A DNA stretch of 64,000 nucleotides from Lepraria neglecta. Taxonomy: Eukaryota > Ascomycota > Lecanoromycetes > Lecanorales > Stereocaulaceae. The position numbers and the translations under genes are program-made. Positions 32,945 to 44,224 of the stretch are shown here, piece by piece. The number at the start of each line of letters is the position of its first letter. Position 1 is the first letter of the stretch. The notes below the pieces were generated by a model. The model ran no database searches. It was given only the letters and a program-made list of their open reading frames with translations, and had not been told where the DNA came from. The stretch lies in contig CM065653.1 of NCBI GenBank assembly GCA_033220425.1, positions 4,278,001 to 4,342,000 of the forward strand, given 5' to 3'.

Positions 32945-34723
32945 CTATGAGACAGTCATTGGTGTACTACTTCGAGGTCTGAAGGTGGTGTTGAAATCAA
33001 GTTGCTTCACGAACCACGCGTTGTGCAATCTCCATTCTTTCTCTGGGTTGGCCAATTGCACCTGTTGTGGATGTCCGTTAGCGAATTCGCCTTCACAAAA
33101 ATCTCTACTCTTTGCTGCTCGGATCAGAAGTAAACGTACCTCGAATCTTCTTAAGAAACTCGGCACCAATTTGTAAATCTCCAGCAAAGAAATGTTCTTC
33201 CCTATGCACGTCCTAGCTCCCATACCAAACTGCAACATAGACCCATCCATCTTCTTTCTCACGTCGGGACTCGCATCCAGCCATCTCTCGGGCCGAAAAG
33301 CCTCCACATCGTCTCCGAAGATTTCTGGCCGTCGGTGGATAACCCACGCATTACAGCCCACAATCGTGCCACCTGGAATGTGCTCGCCGCAGATCTCTGC
33401 GCCCTGTTTCGGGACTATGCGCTCAATGACTAGTCCTGGGGCAGGGTGTAGGCGGAAAGCTTCTTTGATGCAGGCATCGAGATAGGGAAGCTTTTGAGAC
33501 TCCGCCCAGGTTGTTATTCCTGATGGACGATTTTCAAGCGTGCCAGATTCAAGCGCTGCGTCAAGCTCTTGCATTAGTTTCTGGTGGCACCGAGGATTCT
33601 TGAGGAGGTAGTAGAAGACTGCTGCAAGAGAGATGGCAGTAGTCTCTGACCCAGCAAAAGCCATGCTAACGGCCATCGTAAGTACCCGGCCGTCGTGGAA
33701 GAAGTCTGGGCGGTCTTCTTTCGCTTTGAGAAACATCGATAGGAGGTCACCGCGACGATTGCCAGCTAAAAGCTCGGGCTTTTTTCCCTGAGCCTTTGCC
33801 ATTTCGATGTCTTTAAGGCGTTCGGCCATGCGGGCTTTGGCGAAGGTGACGACGGGGAAGGTGAATGACATTATATTGTGTTTGTCGAGGAAGCGGAGGA
33901 TTGGGTTTTTGAGGACAAAAAGGTCGAGAACGGGGACTTGGCCGACCTAGGAGGAATGTAATGAGCAACGTTACCGGGCAAAGTGTGTAGGTGGCTGTAC
34001 CGGAGCAACATAGCTGAATAGTTTCCCAAGATATCCAACCATCCCGTCTACGTCTTCTGCGCTGTCTACAAATCCGTGTCGCTTGCTGTAAGTGATTTCC
34101 CCGATGACATCGAAAGCGTAGTACTGAAGCCACTCGGCAAAATCGCATATCTTGTTCTTCGACGAGAACAATGCCTCTGTCTGGTCCAGAAACTTCTCTG
34201 TCGTTATGTCTACTGACGGCTCGTATTGCACGAGTGCAGTCATGGAGAATGCACCGTTCACGCATCGTCGTAACTCGGCGTGGTATTGCTCGTCTGTTGT
34301 TGAGAAGAGTGAGGGGAGGCGCTCGCCTTTCGACATAGCTTGCTGAACGGGATAGAACTCGGACTTGTGCAAGTCAGTATCCGCATAGTTTTCTATGATG
34401 ATGCTGGCCAATTTCCTCACCTTTACAAAGCCCTTGTTCAATCCATATATGGTCTTCAAGGCCTGCGGATCGGCGAATGATAGCGCATTTGGCCCATATC
34501 TCATTATGTCGCCGTGCTGCTTGTGCAATGCTATCTGTGTGATGTCCGGCCTTCTGCCCAAGACATCAAAAAAGCGCCACCAATCTGTCAGAGAGGCGAG
34601 GAAAGGCCCAGGATATTTCTGGAGTCCATGGTGGAAGCGATTCTTGGCAAGGTATGCAATGAGAAGAAGTAAGAATGCTGTAGGCCAATGTCGCAACAAT
34701 GTTGATAAGATTTCTTCCAACAT
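32945..34723 (-). CDS. Cytochrome P450 monooxygenase, pisatin-demethylase-like
   Basis: Exons 34723-34421, 34363-34001, 33946-33140 and 33061-32945 encode an intact 529-residue microsomal P450. An amino-terminal membrane anchor (WPTAFLLLLIAYLA) and KYPGPFLASLTDWWR hinge come first. The I-helix reads AFAGSETTA, the K-helix KEAFRLHPAPG, then FRPERWLD and the haem loop FGMGARTCIGKN with Cys at about residue 469. Similarity of the haem and meander regions to the pisatin demethylase/trichodiene oxygenase type is from memory. Two introns (34364-34420, 57 nt; 33062-33139, 78 nt) are multiples of three without stops, so retained forms would stay in frame; family alignment (KGF then SEFYPVQQA; RRFEVQLANPEKEW) supports removing them. 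No synthase or other pathway gene is adjacent. Confidence 0.9.
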
Positions 34724-36031
34724 TTTCAGAATAATAGACTGGAAATCAATGCTGCTTGCGTGAAAAATGTTTTGAAGCTCAAGTTAGAGTACTGTAATTG
34801 AGTGTCGCAATCTGGAAAGTGTACGACGATTACCTTTCTCCGATGTTGGAATTATGAAGAGAAAGGCATGCAATAGAAGGGCCTTTAATGTGTACTTTCC
34901 ACAACATTTGGGGAGGGGTCACGTTCTTATCCTCACGGTGTCGCTGTAAGCTGGGGGATCTCGGCATATTCAACTTGAGGTCTTCCGATGTGGCTCAATT
35001 GGTATGATACTTTTTCCCTTATGATTAGTGATTGGTCTCGGATGTTGAACCCCCTGGACCTAACGGTCTGGATTTGATTTTGACGTATTCCTTCAGCCCA
35101 GTGATGCATCTCCCACTATAACGGGATTGATGGACGGCAGAAGGGATGGCAATGAGTGGCAGGGTCAGGGCCGTATCTTATTACAATTTACCCACATGAC
35201 TCCAATATTAGAGCGGTGATAGAACGGCGGCGAGAGACTCAGGGTCTTGGTTGCTTTGCTAGTCTTGCGCTGGACAGGAACTGGTCATGAGTAGCGAGAA
35301 CTTCGGCACTTGACCTGCAGCGCCAACTACCGAAATTGGCCTGTCAAGCCTGATACTCTCTCTGACACTCCTCCACATCCGACCACTTTTGCTCTCTTTG
35401 TCGACAGCGTTCCGAAGGTGCTTTGGCAAGATTGTGTTGCTGTGACCGAGGAAAGAGTGAACACTAGAGCCGATCATGGGCTGTCCCGAAGAGCGACCCA
35501 GTATGCGATGGGTAGACGTGCTGATTCTTACAGTGCTACACCGCGGATACCACCGAACTTATTGAAGCATTCATTGATCCCACGGAAGAGCTTCAGAACT
35601 CCCTTCACAGCGTCAAGGCATGAAAGCTGATTATCAATGAGGCCAAAGACTACAATCGTCGGCACTTGAACCGTCCCTCCCCAACGCCCTACTGGTCCAG
35701 AAAGGGTGTCATCATGCGAATGAGGGTACTCTAGGAGCCAGTCGAAGGTTGCCAGTGTTTGTCTGCACATGACTTGGGGGCAACCTCGCAACTGGCACTG
35801 TTAGAAGAGGTTAAATAGGAAAGAAAATACAACACTACATTGGGCTTGGGTCCGGGGCTTCAGGGTCAGTGAAGGATTTCAGATCGCATGGTTTCCTATT
35901 TCATATGGAAAAGATGTCCAATCCTGGACCCGAGCTTCGCGGTCACGAATCCATATCCAGATCTTGCACAGTGAGGCGCCGAACTTGCCCTCGTGCAATT
36001 GGCTTTTCACGCGCACTGCTCCCAAGACGCA
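34724..36031. other. Intergenic, 1.3 kb
   Basis: Contains the P450 promoter side, a tRNA-like relic (separate entry) and a minus-strand 87-codon frame at 35528-35791 (PTIVVFGLIDNQLSCLDAVK) that I cannot connect to other exons or to a family. Confidence 0.4.
34982..35060 (+). other. Possible degenerate tRNA-Pro-like relic
   Basis: TGGCTCAATTGGTATGAT at 34990-35007 matches the D-arm and A-box of fungal tRNA-Pro genes almost exactly, and GGTCTCGGATGTTGAACCCC at 35034-35053 resembles the variable and T-arm region. The acceptor ends and D-stem do not pair and the anticodon loop is not normal, so this would be a dead copy. It could also be chance. Confidence 0.3.
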
Positions 36032-36583
36032 TTACTGCCCGTTTGCGCCTTCTCTTCCTTGCTTTGACGAGCTGACACTGATCTTCGGCGCCTTGCTTAT
36101 CGTCTGCAGAACCGCACAGTACCTCTCCATTGCTGGAGCAGCTTATCTACCTTCGCCTGCTCCGCATCCGTATCCAGTACAAATTCCAGCCTGATCTCTA
36201 CAAAACCCACAGGCGCGCTCTTATTCACACCCATCGTCCCTCTGAAATCCAAATCACCCTCCGCTCTCACCTCCCCATTCTTGGTCTCAATATCCATCGC
36301 TGTGGCCACCGCGTTCAGCGTTACACTAGCGCAGGCTACAAGAGCCTCGAGGAGCATATCTCTGGAACATAGCTCGCCTGAAACGTCTGTGTCTGGGCCG
36401 CCTGCTGCAGGGTGTAGCCCAGCAATCTTCTGTTTGGCAGCGGAGACAGCAGGGCCAGAGGAGAGGGGGCAGGTGACAGAGGCCGAGGAGAGCGTGCCAG
36501 ATGATTTGAGGGTTAGGAGATGGGTCAATCTTATACTAGGATTTCAGAGGGGATTGGGCTGCCCGGAGGCTGGTGGCGTCCAT
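36032..36583 (-). pseudogene. OsmC-like (peroxide-resistance fold) protein pseudogene
   Basis: The minus strand shows an OsmC/Ohr-superfamily protein, small thiol enzymes that reduce organic peroxides. MDATSLRAAQSPLKS starts at 36583, then TLKSSGTLSSASVTCPLSSG, CSRDMLLEALVACASVTLNA (the helix carrying the active cysteine region), GEVRAEGDLDFRGTMGV and, in another frame, RYCAVLQTISKAPKISVSS to the TAA at 36032-36034. A TAG follows LKS early on (Gln fits), and frame changes occur before LLTLKSSG and before the RYC block. All blocks are in the correct order, so the gene was whole fairly recently. Confidence 0.7.
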
Positions 36584-37305
36584 TACGATGGATTTGTCTA
36601 GAGGATCGAGGTGCGATGACTGGAATGGCTCGGCTCGAGATTTGAGAGAATGCAATTCTTTCGACCTAAGTGGACTATACACATCGTAATGTTAGGGGAA
36701 GGTTTGGACCTTTTACTATGGATACTTCCCCGCACTCTGCACTTTATACTTCGCGGATCTCCCGCGGAAGTAGACCTGGTTCGGAGTGTTCCCCTGTGAC
36801 ATTATATTTGCGGCACTGGGCATACATAATCGAGCAATCGAATACCTGTACAAAGTAATGTGCGATCGTACAATAAGGTTGGAATATGCCTTGAGACCCC
36901 AGAAAATTGGGCGGCTGCGCGATGATCTCATCTTGCAGCTGACGTGTCCAATGGGGTGGCTTTTGGATGATCAGTCAGCCCTCCATGGCCTTACCACGAG
37001 TGATGGCTGATAGCTTTTAAGTTACCTAGCGGCTGACAGACAAGGCTGGAATTCCACCACAACTTTGTCAATGTCCTGTCTAACTACGCAGAAAATTTCT
37101 GCACTTGCAGCTTCTCTCTGAACGAAAGAGAAGCCATCCCCAGCTCAAGACATCGGTAGAAAAGTATTTAAGCCTTGATCGTTGAGCTTTGCTTCAGCAA
37201 AACTACTGGCTCGGAGCCCCATTCACCCACAAGCCTGTCAAAAGGGATCAATGGGGAGTACGGTAGGACTGTAACACCAATTGGACTCCGTGACCCTCAG
37301 TCGAG
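36584..37305. other. Intergenic, nothing seen
   Basis: Divergent promoter space between the OsmC relic and the fungal N-terminal-domain gene; no supported frame. Confidence 0.4.
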
Positions 37306-37746
37306 ATGGGAGATCCTCTCTCTGTCACCGGGAGTATCCTCGCTCTACTAGAGGGAGGAGGCGCGATTGGGAAAGTCCTCAAAAAGGTCATCACTCTGAA
37401 ACGCGCCCCAGATATCTTCCTAGCACTCAACAACGAGATTGCAGAGCTTCACAACATTATCCACACATTTGACGAGCTCTTGCAGGAACAGTCAGACGTT
37501 TGCAGCGGGATAGCATCCGGGCGCATATGCGAATCACTCGAGAAAGTCAAGCGAACTCTGTTGGAGTTTGAGAGACTTGTGTCCTATGAGCTTACGGTTG
37601 TGGAAGGCCATGATGCCCGTCTGAGGCTTGACAAGTCTATATGGCTTCGAGTTGAGCCTAGGGTTGGTGCCTTGAAGGACCGGGTACGCGCCGATAAAGC
37701 TGATCTGAATCTGGAGTTGAGCCTCTTGACACAGTTAACCTCTTAG
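37306..37746 (+). CDS. Stand-alone fungal N-terminal helical domain protein
   Basis: A single-exon protein of 146 residues starting MGDPLSVTGSILALLEGGGA, the standard opening of the all-helical domain at the front of many fungal NLR-like, ankyrin and kinase-containing proteins (a death-fold-like role has been proposed for relatives). The rest is a helical bundle (FLALNNEIAELHNIIHTFDE, LEKVKRTLLEFERLV, LSLLTQLTS) ending at TAG 37744-37746. No NACHT, ankyrin or TPR exon is visible in the 400 bases downstream. It is either a genuine short member, possibly modulating larger partners such as the 13.6-16.6 kb ankyrin protein, or the surviving head of a truncated gene. Confidence 0.6.
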   Translation: MGDPLSVTGSILALLEGGGAIGKVLKKVITLKRAPDIFLALNNEIAELHNIIHTFDELLQEQSDVCSGIASGRICESLEKVKRTLLEFERLVSYELTVVEGHDARLRLDKSIWLRVEPRVGALKDRVRADKADLNLELSLLTQLTS

Positions 37747-38155
37747 TCTTTATAAACTTGTTCTCTTTTGGAGGCTGATAATTGCAGTTCCAATTCGCTT
37801 AAAAACATGGGCCATTCCTAGAACCTTTACATATCCGTGAAGGCAACGTCTTAAACACCCGTGACGTCATCGTTAGCGAAATGACTGTGTTCCTCGAATC
37901 ACGTATGGAGGGTGCTTCTCTTCGCCAGCTTGATCATGAGGATCAGAAACCCGGATCCTGAGTAGGATGTTGGGATAACTTCCCTCAGATTGCTTAGCAG
38001 GCTAGTGTCGTATCTTGCTTACAAAGGCGCACTCTAGGAGATATCTCAATATTCAGTGGGAGGCACTTGGAGCAGCCAGATTCTAAAGGTTGCAGGACCC
38101 GCTGTTTATGAAGTTTTATTGTATTGCAGCTAGCTACCAAGGCGGCAAGATAGGT
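37747..38155. other. Intergenic, nothing seen
   Basis: Convergent 3' flanks; no supported frame. Confidence 0.4.
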
Positions 38156-39723
38156 TCACGCTAGATGCTCCAATCGAAGAATTAAGACCTCTATATGATC
38201 CACCCATCTAAAAGAAAAGATTCGCTCAGAATACACCCCACAACAGGCCCCCGTTAGCAATCCGACCCCAAAGCCCCTGCGTGTAGTGGAGTAAAAGCAA
38301 TCCGCAAACTCATCGTCCAGATGAATGGGATAATTGGCAAGTAGGTCTCCAGCCATAATCCTCCTCTTCTGCCCGCCTTGTGAATGTTGCACTGACACCA
38401 TTTTTTCTGTTTGCTGAATCACGGAGAGGCCAGTCTGCAAGCGGGGACGTTTGGTCCTGATGAATGGGACCCCAAAGCATAGCTGTTGGAGTTGGAGTTT
38501 TTCGGCGATGCATTCTTGACAGCCACCGCGTGGACCTTGCCCCCCATGCTTGCAATGATGGCCGTGAAAGAACTTATTGAGAAGCGGCGCGAGTGTAGGG
38601 AGACTGGCGCTGACGATGCCGACGCAGTTCTCGACCATTGCCCAGATGAACGGGTCGACGTTAGCCCCTGCGTTGTCAGTACAAGTCAGAAGATAAGGAG
38701 GATGTTGCACTTACAAGTAATGTCCCAAGGACGGGATTTGTTGAGTGTAGTGACCCGAACGATACTGGCGATGCATATGCTTTTGGATCATCAGCAAAGA
38801 CGTTAGGATTTGGGGGACCAGTGATAGTCACTTACAATCCACCCAACGAGAAAACAAAAAGAACCCGTATCTTCTTTCTGGCTTCATCCTATTGTGCTCG
38901 GCCTTCCTCTTCTCATTATTCAATACTTCGCGAATTGGTAGTAACAAGACTCCAATGTCGACCAACGAATTTACTACGCCAAGAACGATTGATGATACTT
39001 CTAAGTTGATACAAGTACCGTGGACGGACGTACCCCAGGCTGCATTGACGGGGACGGCACGGGAATATAGCCAGCAGCATCGCGACTAAGCTGTAGCATA
39101 AGATGAAGAGGCCTATCCACAAGAGCCGTTTGGTGAATCCAAGAGTCGCCAGGCCGAACATCTGGCGATAGAACAAGAGTAAGGAGAACTTAATCGTGGC
39201 ATTTGTGACGAGTTAGAGGAGCTCGAATATGAGAGTGACCTAGCGTGGAGACATCAATGAGCGTTTATAGGAACGAGGTAGTCTAGGGTGAGTAGGTCGC
39301 ACCTTCAGGAAGGCTGACAGGTCTTTGAGAAGGATTATGTGTTTGCTTGCTCCGAGGTGAATGTCTAAAAGTCGCGAGTATGTATCAGAGATGGACTTCG
39401 AGTGGAATGGTAAAAGAGGTGATGTACCATCTACACCGACAGCGAACTGCGTCGTTGCGAGAACCTGGACATTTGAACAAGTATCAGCATCCGAGTGATT
39501 TGAAAAGTCGCTGCAACAGAGGATCGCGTACCAGAGCAACAATGATCATGTAATCCGTGTCGTAGATTTTGGAGCTGCTAAGACAACGGGAATAGAAGCG
39601 CAGCGCGACAGCGACATATGCTAGTACCATACAAATGATGTATGATGCTAGCATTCGAGGTGCCGCCTTACCACCCTCATGCTGAAGTTCATGCTGTATC
39701 TGCGCGGGTGTGAGTTGAGACAT
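38156..39723 (-). pseudogene. Fungal rhodopsin-fold 7-TM protein pseudogene
   Basis: The minus strand shows an integral membrane protein of the large fungal rhodopsin-domain (PTH11-like/satratoxin-SAT4-type) group. MSQLTPAQIQHELQHEGGKA starts at 39723, then TM1 (MLASYIICMVLAYVAVALRF), DYMIIVAL, a segment KHIILLKDLSAFLKV, IKFSLLLFYRQMFGLATLG, TM with LLWIGLFILCYSLVAMLLAIF, GVVNSLVDIGVLLLPI, and VDPFIWAMVENCVGIVSASL before a long cytosolic tail rich in Cys/His. Introns with good ends remain. A TAA lies just before TNATIKFS (Gln fits), and two single-base frame changes lie after FPCRP and after HNRMK. The downstream part to 38156 is open. An intact relative lies upstream at 40611-41874 on the same strand. 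Confidence 0.7.
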
Positions 39724-40610
39724 TTTGATGAGCGACAGGATGGTTTGCAAGAGTGTCTTCGGGCTTGTTCGATGGGGAAGATTGGGCTATACAACCTTCC
39801 GAAGATTTTCGTATCACGAATTCTTGACGCCCTCCGAAGTAGGCGATGAGACATGCAGACCACGTGCATGACTGCTGAGGCGGTCCATCCTAGGCGATAC
39901 GGCGGTATCCTTCCAAGGGTGGTACAGAAGGAGTAGGCCTCGCAGCCATTGACCACCGGCTATCTGCGATTTTGACCCATAGTTGTCTTGTGATTTACGC
40001 CTTTGACTGAGTATTGGTTCCCCTACAGGTAGCGCATTTCATGCCGCCGCCTTTGTGGTCGTCTCCTCCTAAGGTGCTGCCCGTTAGTGAAAGTTCCACC
40101 AGCCAGCACAATATGCCTACTACGAGGTGTCGTGTAAGGGAGAACACAAATCACATGGCAACTGAAGATATGACTCTGATATCATGCGCACACTGGTCAA
40201 TGGTCGCGAGTTACCGACATCGGATTATCGGTGTAAGATCTGTCGGGCACACAATCAGTGCCTAGCGGCGGTTTTTGGCTCATGAGCAACAAGTCGTTCC
40301 CTCTGGTACCTTCGAAAACACGGAAAAGTATGGCTGACAATGAGCGAGAGCTGGAAGTAAGGTTGCTCCAATGTAGGAAAATTCAAGTGGCAAGGTTCTC
40401 CTGGGGGGCAAAGATATCATTGTACTACCACAGCCCCACTCACCGCAATTCTGAGTATTCTCGCTGCAGCAGAACACCAATCAATAGCTAGTAGCTGTGT
40501 ATTTGTTTGGTACAATTATTCTATTTCCGTTGACGCCGGCATCGTCCACCGTCAGTGTACTTTTGATATTGGCGCAGGCTGCTGCACATCTATGCCCAGA
40601 AATACTCCCA
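39724..40610. other. Intergenic between two rhodopsin-fold genes
   Basis: Contains only short frames without motifs; promoter of the broken copy and 3' flank of the intact one. Confidence 0.4.
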
Positions 40611-41874
40611 TCAACCATTGACCGTTGAAGTTGAATGGCCGTTGTCACCGTGAAAGGCTCTGCACGTAGGGGAGCGTGGTGAAGGCGTCGAAATTGAGAC
40701 CTCGGCTTGTTGCTTTGCGGTCGAATCCAAGTACGTTTCTGTCACTTGTTGCAGTTCCCAGGTCAAGCGAATACCCCGGCTGTCCCTAGTAGTTTTGGCT
40801 TGAGATGACTGGTCGCTGATTCTTGAGAAGCTCTTTCTGCTCAGGGCCATTGAGCTCAGGAATCTGAGATCCAAAGCTACGATGAGAGGCCGGTAGGTGA
40901 TTAGGCAGGCGCAGATGACCGCCATGGTGGGTTCGAGCTGACTCCAGAGGTATGGGGTGATAATGGAATCTAGAAGCGGATCAACATAATGAACTTGGGT
41001 AATGGAAGGCTTCGAGCTTACAAGTCAGGTCCGCTTCTTGAAAGATATGGGTGGTGACGATGCGCATCAAGCTCGCAATGCACCCGCTGTAGAGAGGTCA
41101 TTTATGTGTCATAATGTATGGGCAGGACATACTTACAGGCCTCCGATCATGAAGATACCCGACACCATCAGCTTCTGTTCTGCTGGAAGCTCCAATTTGT
41201 AAATCATGCGCAGCGGCATGCACAGGATGATAATGTCAAGACCCATGTGTGCGCCGGAGATACATTGGAAATAGGTGCGGAGATCAATGCACCTGTCCGT
41301 AAAGAGGTTGTTGGGGTTCCAGGCGCCTGAGATGGGACGGCATTGAAAAATGATGCAGCAAATCGCGGCGATTGCCCACATTACACAAGCAACGCCTATT
41401 ATGAGTGTTGCCTTTCTGATGGCTTGCGTGGCGAAAATTCGACGGTACAATAGTAGTATTGAAATCTTTGCCATTGCTATCGTGAGCGAGTATGTGATCA
41501 GGGTGCATTCGAAAGTCTGCGGACGGATTAGTCGGGCAGTTAAGATGGTACAGTGATCCTTCTTACCTTCAGGAATATTACAATTTCAGAGTACGTCAAG
41601 CTCTTTTGATGTCGACCGCCTCCGCCGATTGATACCACTACAGCTGTCAGCACTTCCTAGATGAGCGCTCTTCGTAATTAGCCATACTTAGTGAGCCAAC
41701 CACCAGCATGGCGTACGAGGGAATTAGAGTGGCTACGATCAACCAGTCGTCAGCAGCGAAACGGGCCTTGATCTTCCATCGCGCGAGCAGCCTCAAGCAA
41801 ACAGAGAGAGTCTGGAAGACACCGCATATAATTCCAGCATGAATGACCGATTCTCCCCTAGAGTTAGTAGACAT
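40611..41874 (-). CDS. Fungal rhodopsin-fold 7-TM membrane protein
   Basis: Five exons (41874-41688, 41643-41567, 41516-41137, 41086-41022, 40969-40611) join in phase to an intact protein of 355 residues. Seven membrane segments can be seen: SVIHAGIICGVFQTLSVCLR, DDWLIVATLIPSYAMLVVG, SEIVIFLKTFECTLITYSLT, IIGVACVMWAIAAICCIIF, MGLDIIILCMPLRMIY, KLMVSGIFMIGG and YLWSQLEPTMAVICACLI, with the family signatures AKISILLLYRRIF, FQCRPISGAWNP and, near the end, LEPTMAVICACLITYRPL. The carboxy tail is Ser/Thr-rich. Members include putative receptors of the PTH11 style, though most have unknown ligands. The related gene to its left on the same strand is broken. Confidence 0.85.
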
Positions 41875-43010
41875 ACTCAGGCGCGCCGAATTGGATATTA
41901 TTTGGGAAAGCAGTAAACAAAGGCAATAGCGAAGGCATTTATCGCGTGGGTCTGAGTAGAAAAAAAGTTTCAATGTATAAGAATGACCTGGACTGCTATG
42001 AGAGAAAAGGCAATTCCTCTCCTTGTCTTGCTGGAGGCCATAGCGGCCTGCTCAGGGACTCAAAGTGTGAGGCGTAATCATGAACTCAATCGGTTTGACG
42101 TGAGTGAAGAATTACCAATTGGATCAGGTCCGAATGTGTTGATCAGGGATCGATTAAGAGTATAAACCGAAAGTGGAATAAGCGACAACATACTCTCGTA
42201 TGCGGCAATACTTTCGCTGCAGATACCCGTAGGGACTCGAGGATAGGAGTGGGAGCGCCGAGCCAATGGTCAACATTGCGGCTCTGATGACTTTCCCTCG
42301 CCTGTTACTGTTGCAGGAGCAATCTCGAGAATCAGGATCTCTGCTGGGCATGGGTCTGACTGCGATGATCCTTCAATAAAGTTTGTCAGGGGGAGAAGGC
42401 CTAGGCCCGAGCCTTGTTTCCACTTGTGGAAAATCTTCTTGTGTGCTGTCTGTGAGATGAACGCATGATAACGATGGAAGTCTTTCCCCATCATGGAAGA
42501 CCCCACTTCCTGTGAAGACAACTGTCCATTATGCGGCCAAGGCTCTTATGCGCGTACTGTTGCAGAGAAATAAGGCCTTGCCATAGGTGAAGTAATATTT
42601 TTGACAAAACAAGAAGGCAGGCTACTAGAAGGAGCGATCTTGATGTCTTGAGGTGATTAAAAGGCTGTTTCCTGTGGTAAGGAGTTCGCCTACCTACAGG
42701 AGACCATATTCGATAGCATCAACATGGGTGACAGGAGAGCCAGAATGGTGCTGTAGGTTCTTTGAGCATTTCCGAAAGGAAAACAGGTTTTGGTTGAAAG
42801 TGCTTGAGCCTCCATGTCCGGGCGAGAGAGTCCGAAGCCGAAGACTATTGCCGCCTAGAGGCCACGCTCTAGGGCACTTTCCAAGGCACTTTCCAAGCCA
42901 CGCGCTCTCTGCCACGATGCCATGGCTACTCATGGCTACTTACATCATCGTGCACGAAATCATGGCGACCCCTCCACAGACAGCAGACCCATTGATCAAC
43001 CACACAATCC
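41875..43010. other. Intergenic, 1.1 kb
   Basis: No supported gene. Frames at 41983-42165 (+) and 42653-43060 (+) are open but motif-free. A short direct repeat (two copies of GCACTTTCCAAG, 42875-42900) is present. Confidence 0.4.
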
Positions 43011-44122
43011 ATGTGTCCCGGGAATCATATAGATTGCTATGCAAACGGTGTGGTATATGATGTAAGCGCCCCTCCTTTTTATGACATGTGTTCCTGCTCT
43101 CTTTCTAAACCGTGATTTAGAGAGACTTCATTGCCCTGACTGCACAACAATCTCATGCTTCGCGACGGTGGAAGGCATTCCTTGGCTGTCTGGTCTCACC
43201 CTTCTTACACGCCTATGCTCCTATTGAGCTATGGCAGAGGCGGCGGAAGGTGAAGGCTGCCATCCCCAAGCCTTTGCCCAAACCGCGAAGAGCTCTTTCA
43301 GTACCGCGAAAAAGAAAGCCATTGACTGGTCTCGGAGCACTGAGTCGACTTCCATTTGAGATTCGCTACATGATCTACGTTTACGTGCTAGGCGATGAGG
43401 TCATTCATCTCGATCATATCTACGGCAGACCCAGGATTGCGCATTTTCGATGTGAATGGACCAAGGCTCCAGAGCATCTGAAGGTTCAATCTCCATACCA
43501 TTGTCACAATCAGCATTTTACTCCAGATGCCAAGGCTGGGAATGGCAAGATGGCGCTTCTTAAAAGTTGCCGCGCGATCTATGTAGAGGCATCTCAAGTA
43601 CTGTATACGACCAACACCTTCGCCGTGTACGGAGTGGGTAATTGGGAGACATTCCTCTTCTTCTCCAAATCCATTCGCCCACAGCGACTTGCCTCCATCG
43701 CGGATCTGTATATCAACACGCAAGTGGAGTGCTTTGAGCCCATGTGGGACATGTTCAAAGTATCAAAGTTCCCGCAATTCAACCGAGAGTGGAAGCAGAT
43801 GTGGGATATCATCTCCTCGGATATGGGCGGGCTCAGAATCCTTACAGTGCATCTGAAAAGGACTTACAAGCCTTTGCTGGTCTTGACACCGGAAGCGGCA
43901 TGGGTGAAGCCGATGCTCCAAGTTCGAGATCTGAAAAGATTCAGGTTCGAAATGACAGAAAGCGAGAACATGCCCGACTGGAACGATGACTACAAAAAGC
44001 AAATCCAGCGGCTGAAGGTGTATCTTCAGACGAAGCTGAGCGTTGAGGGTAGTGGGAAGCCCGGCAACGCCTTTGGTGCCATAGAGAGAGGGGGTCTTGG
44101 GACGGACGTCGAGTTTGGCTGA
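43011..44122 (+). CDS. F-box-like fungal protein (DUF7730-type)
   Basis: Exons 43011-43061 and 43121-44122 (59-nt intron) give an intact 350-residue protein. After a short lead, SRRWKAFLGCLVSPFLHAYA precedes a basic linker (PKPRRALSVPRKRKPLTG) and the F-box-like core LSRLPFEIRYMIYVYVLGDE, then a typical body: LLKSCRAIYVEASQVLYTTN, TFAVYGVGNWETFLFF, IRPQRLASIADLYIN and LRILTVHLKRTYKPLL. Such proteins are abundant in Pezizomycotina; the domain is now often annotated DUF7730, and a role as ubiquitin-ligase substrate adaptor is only presumed. The 17-codon first exon is supported by intact phase and good splice ends but by no family match. Confidence 0.75.
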
Positions 44123-44224
44123 GTCGGTCCCACCTGAGGTGGCTCAGAGCAAGCAGCTTTTGCTGTACCATGGCTTCAGATCCAGGGGGCCCAAGCAGTG
44201 TTTAGACAAGCATCAATGGTTCCT

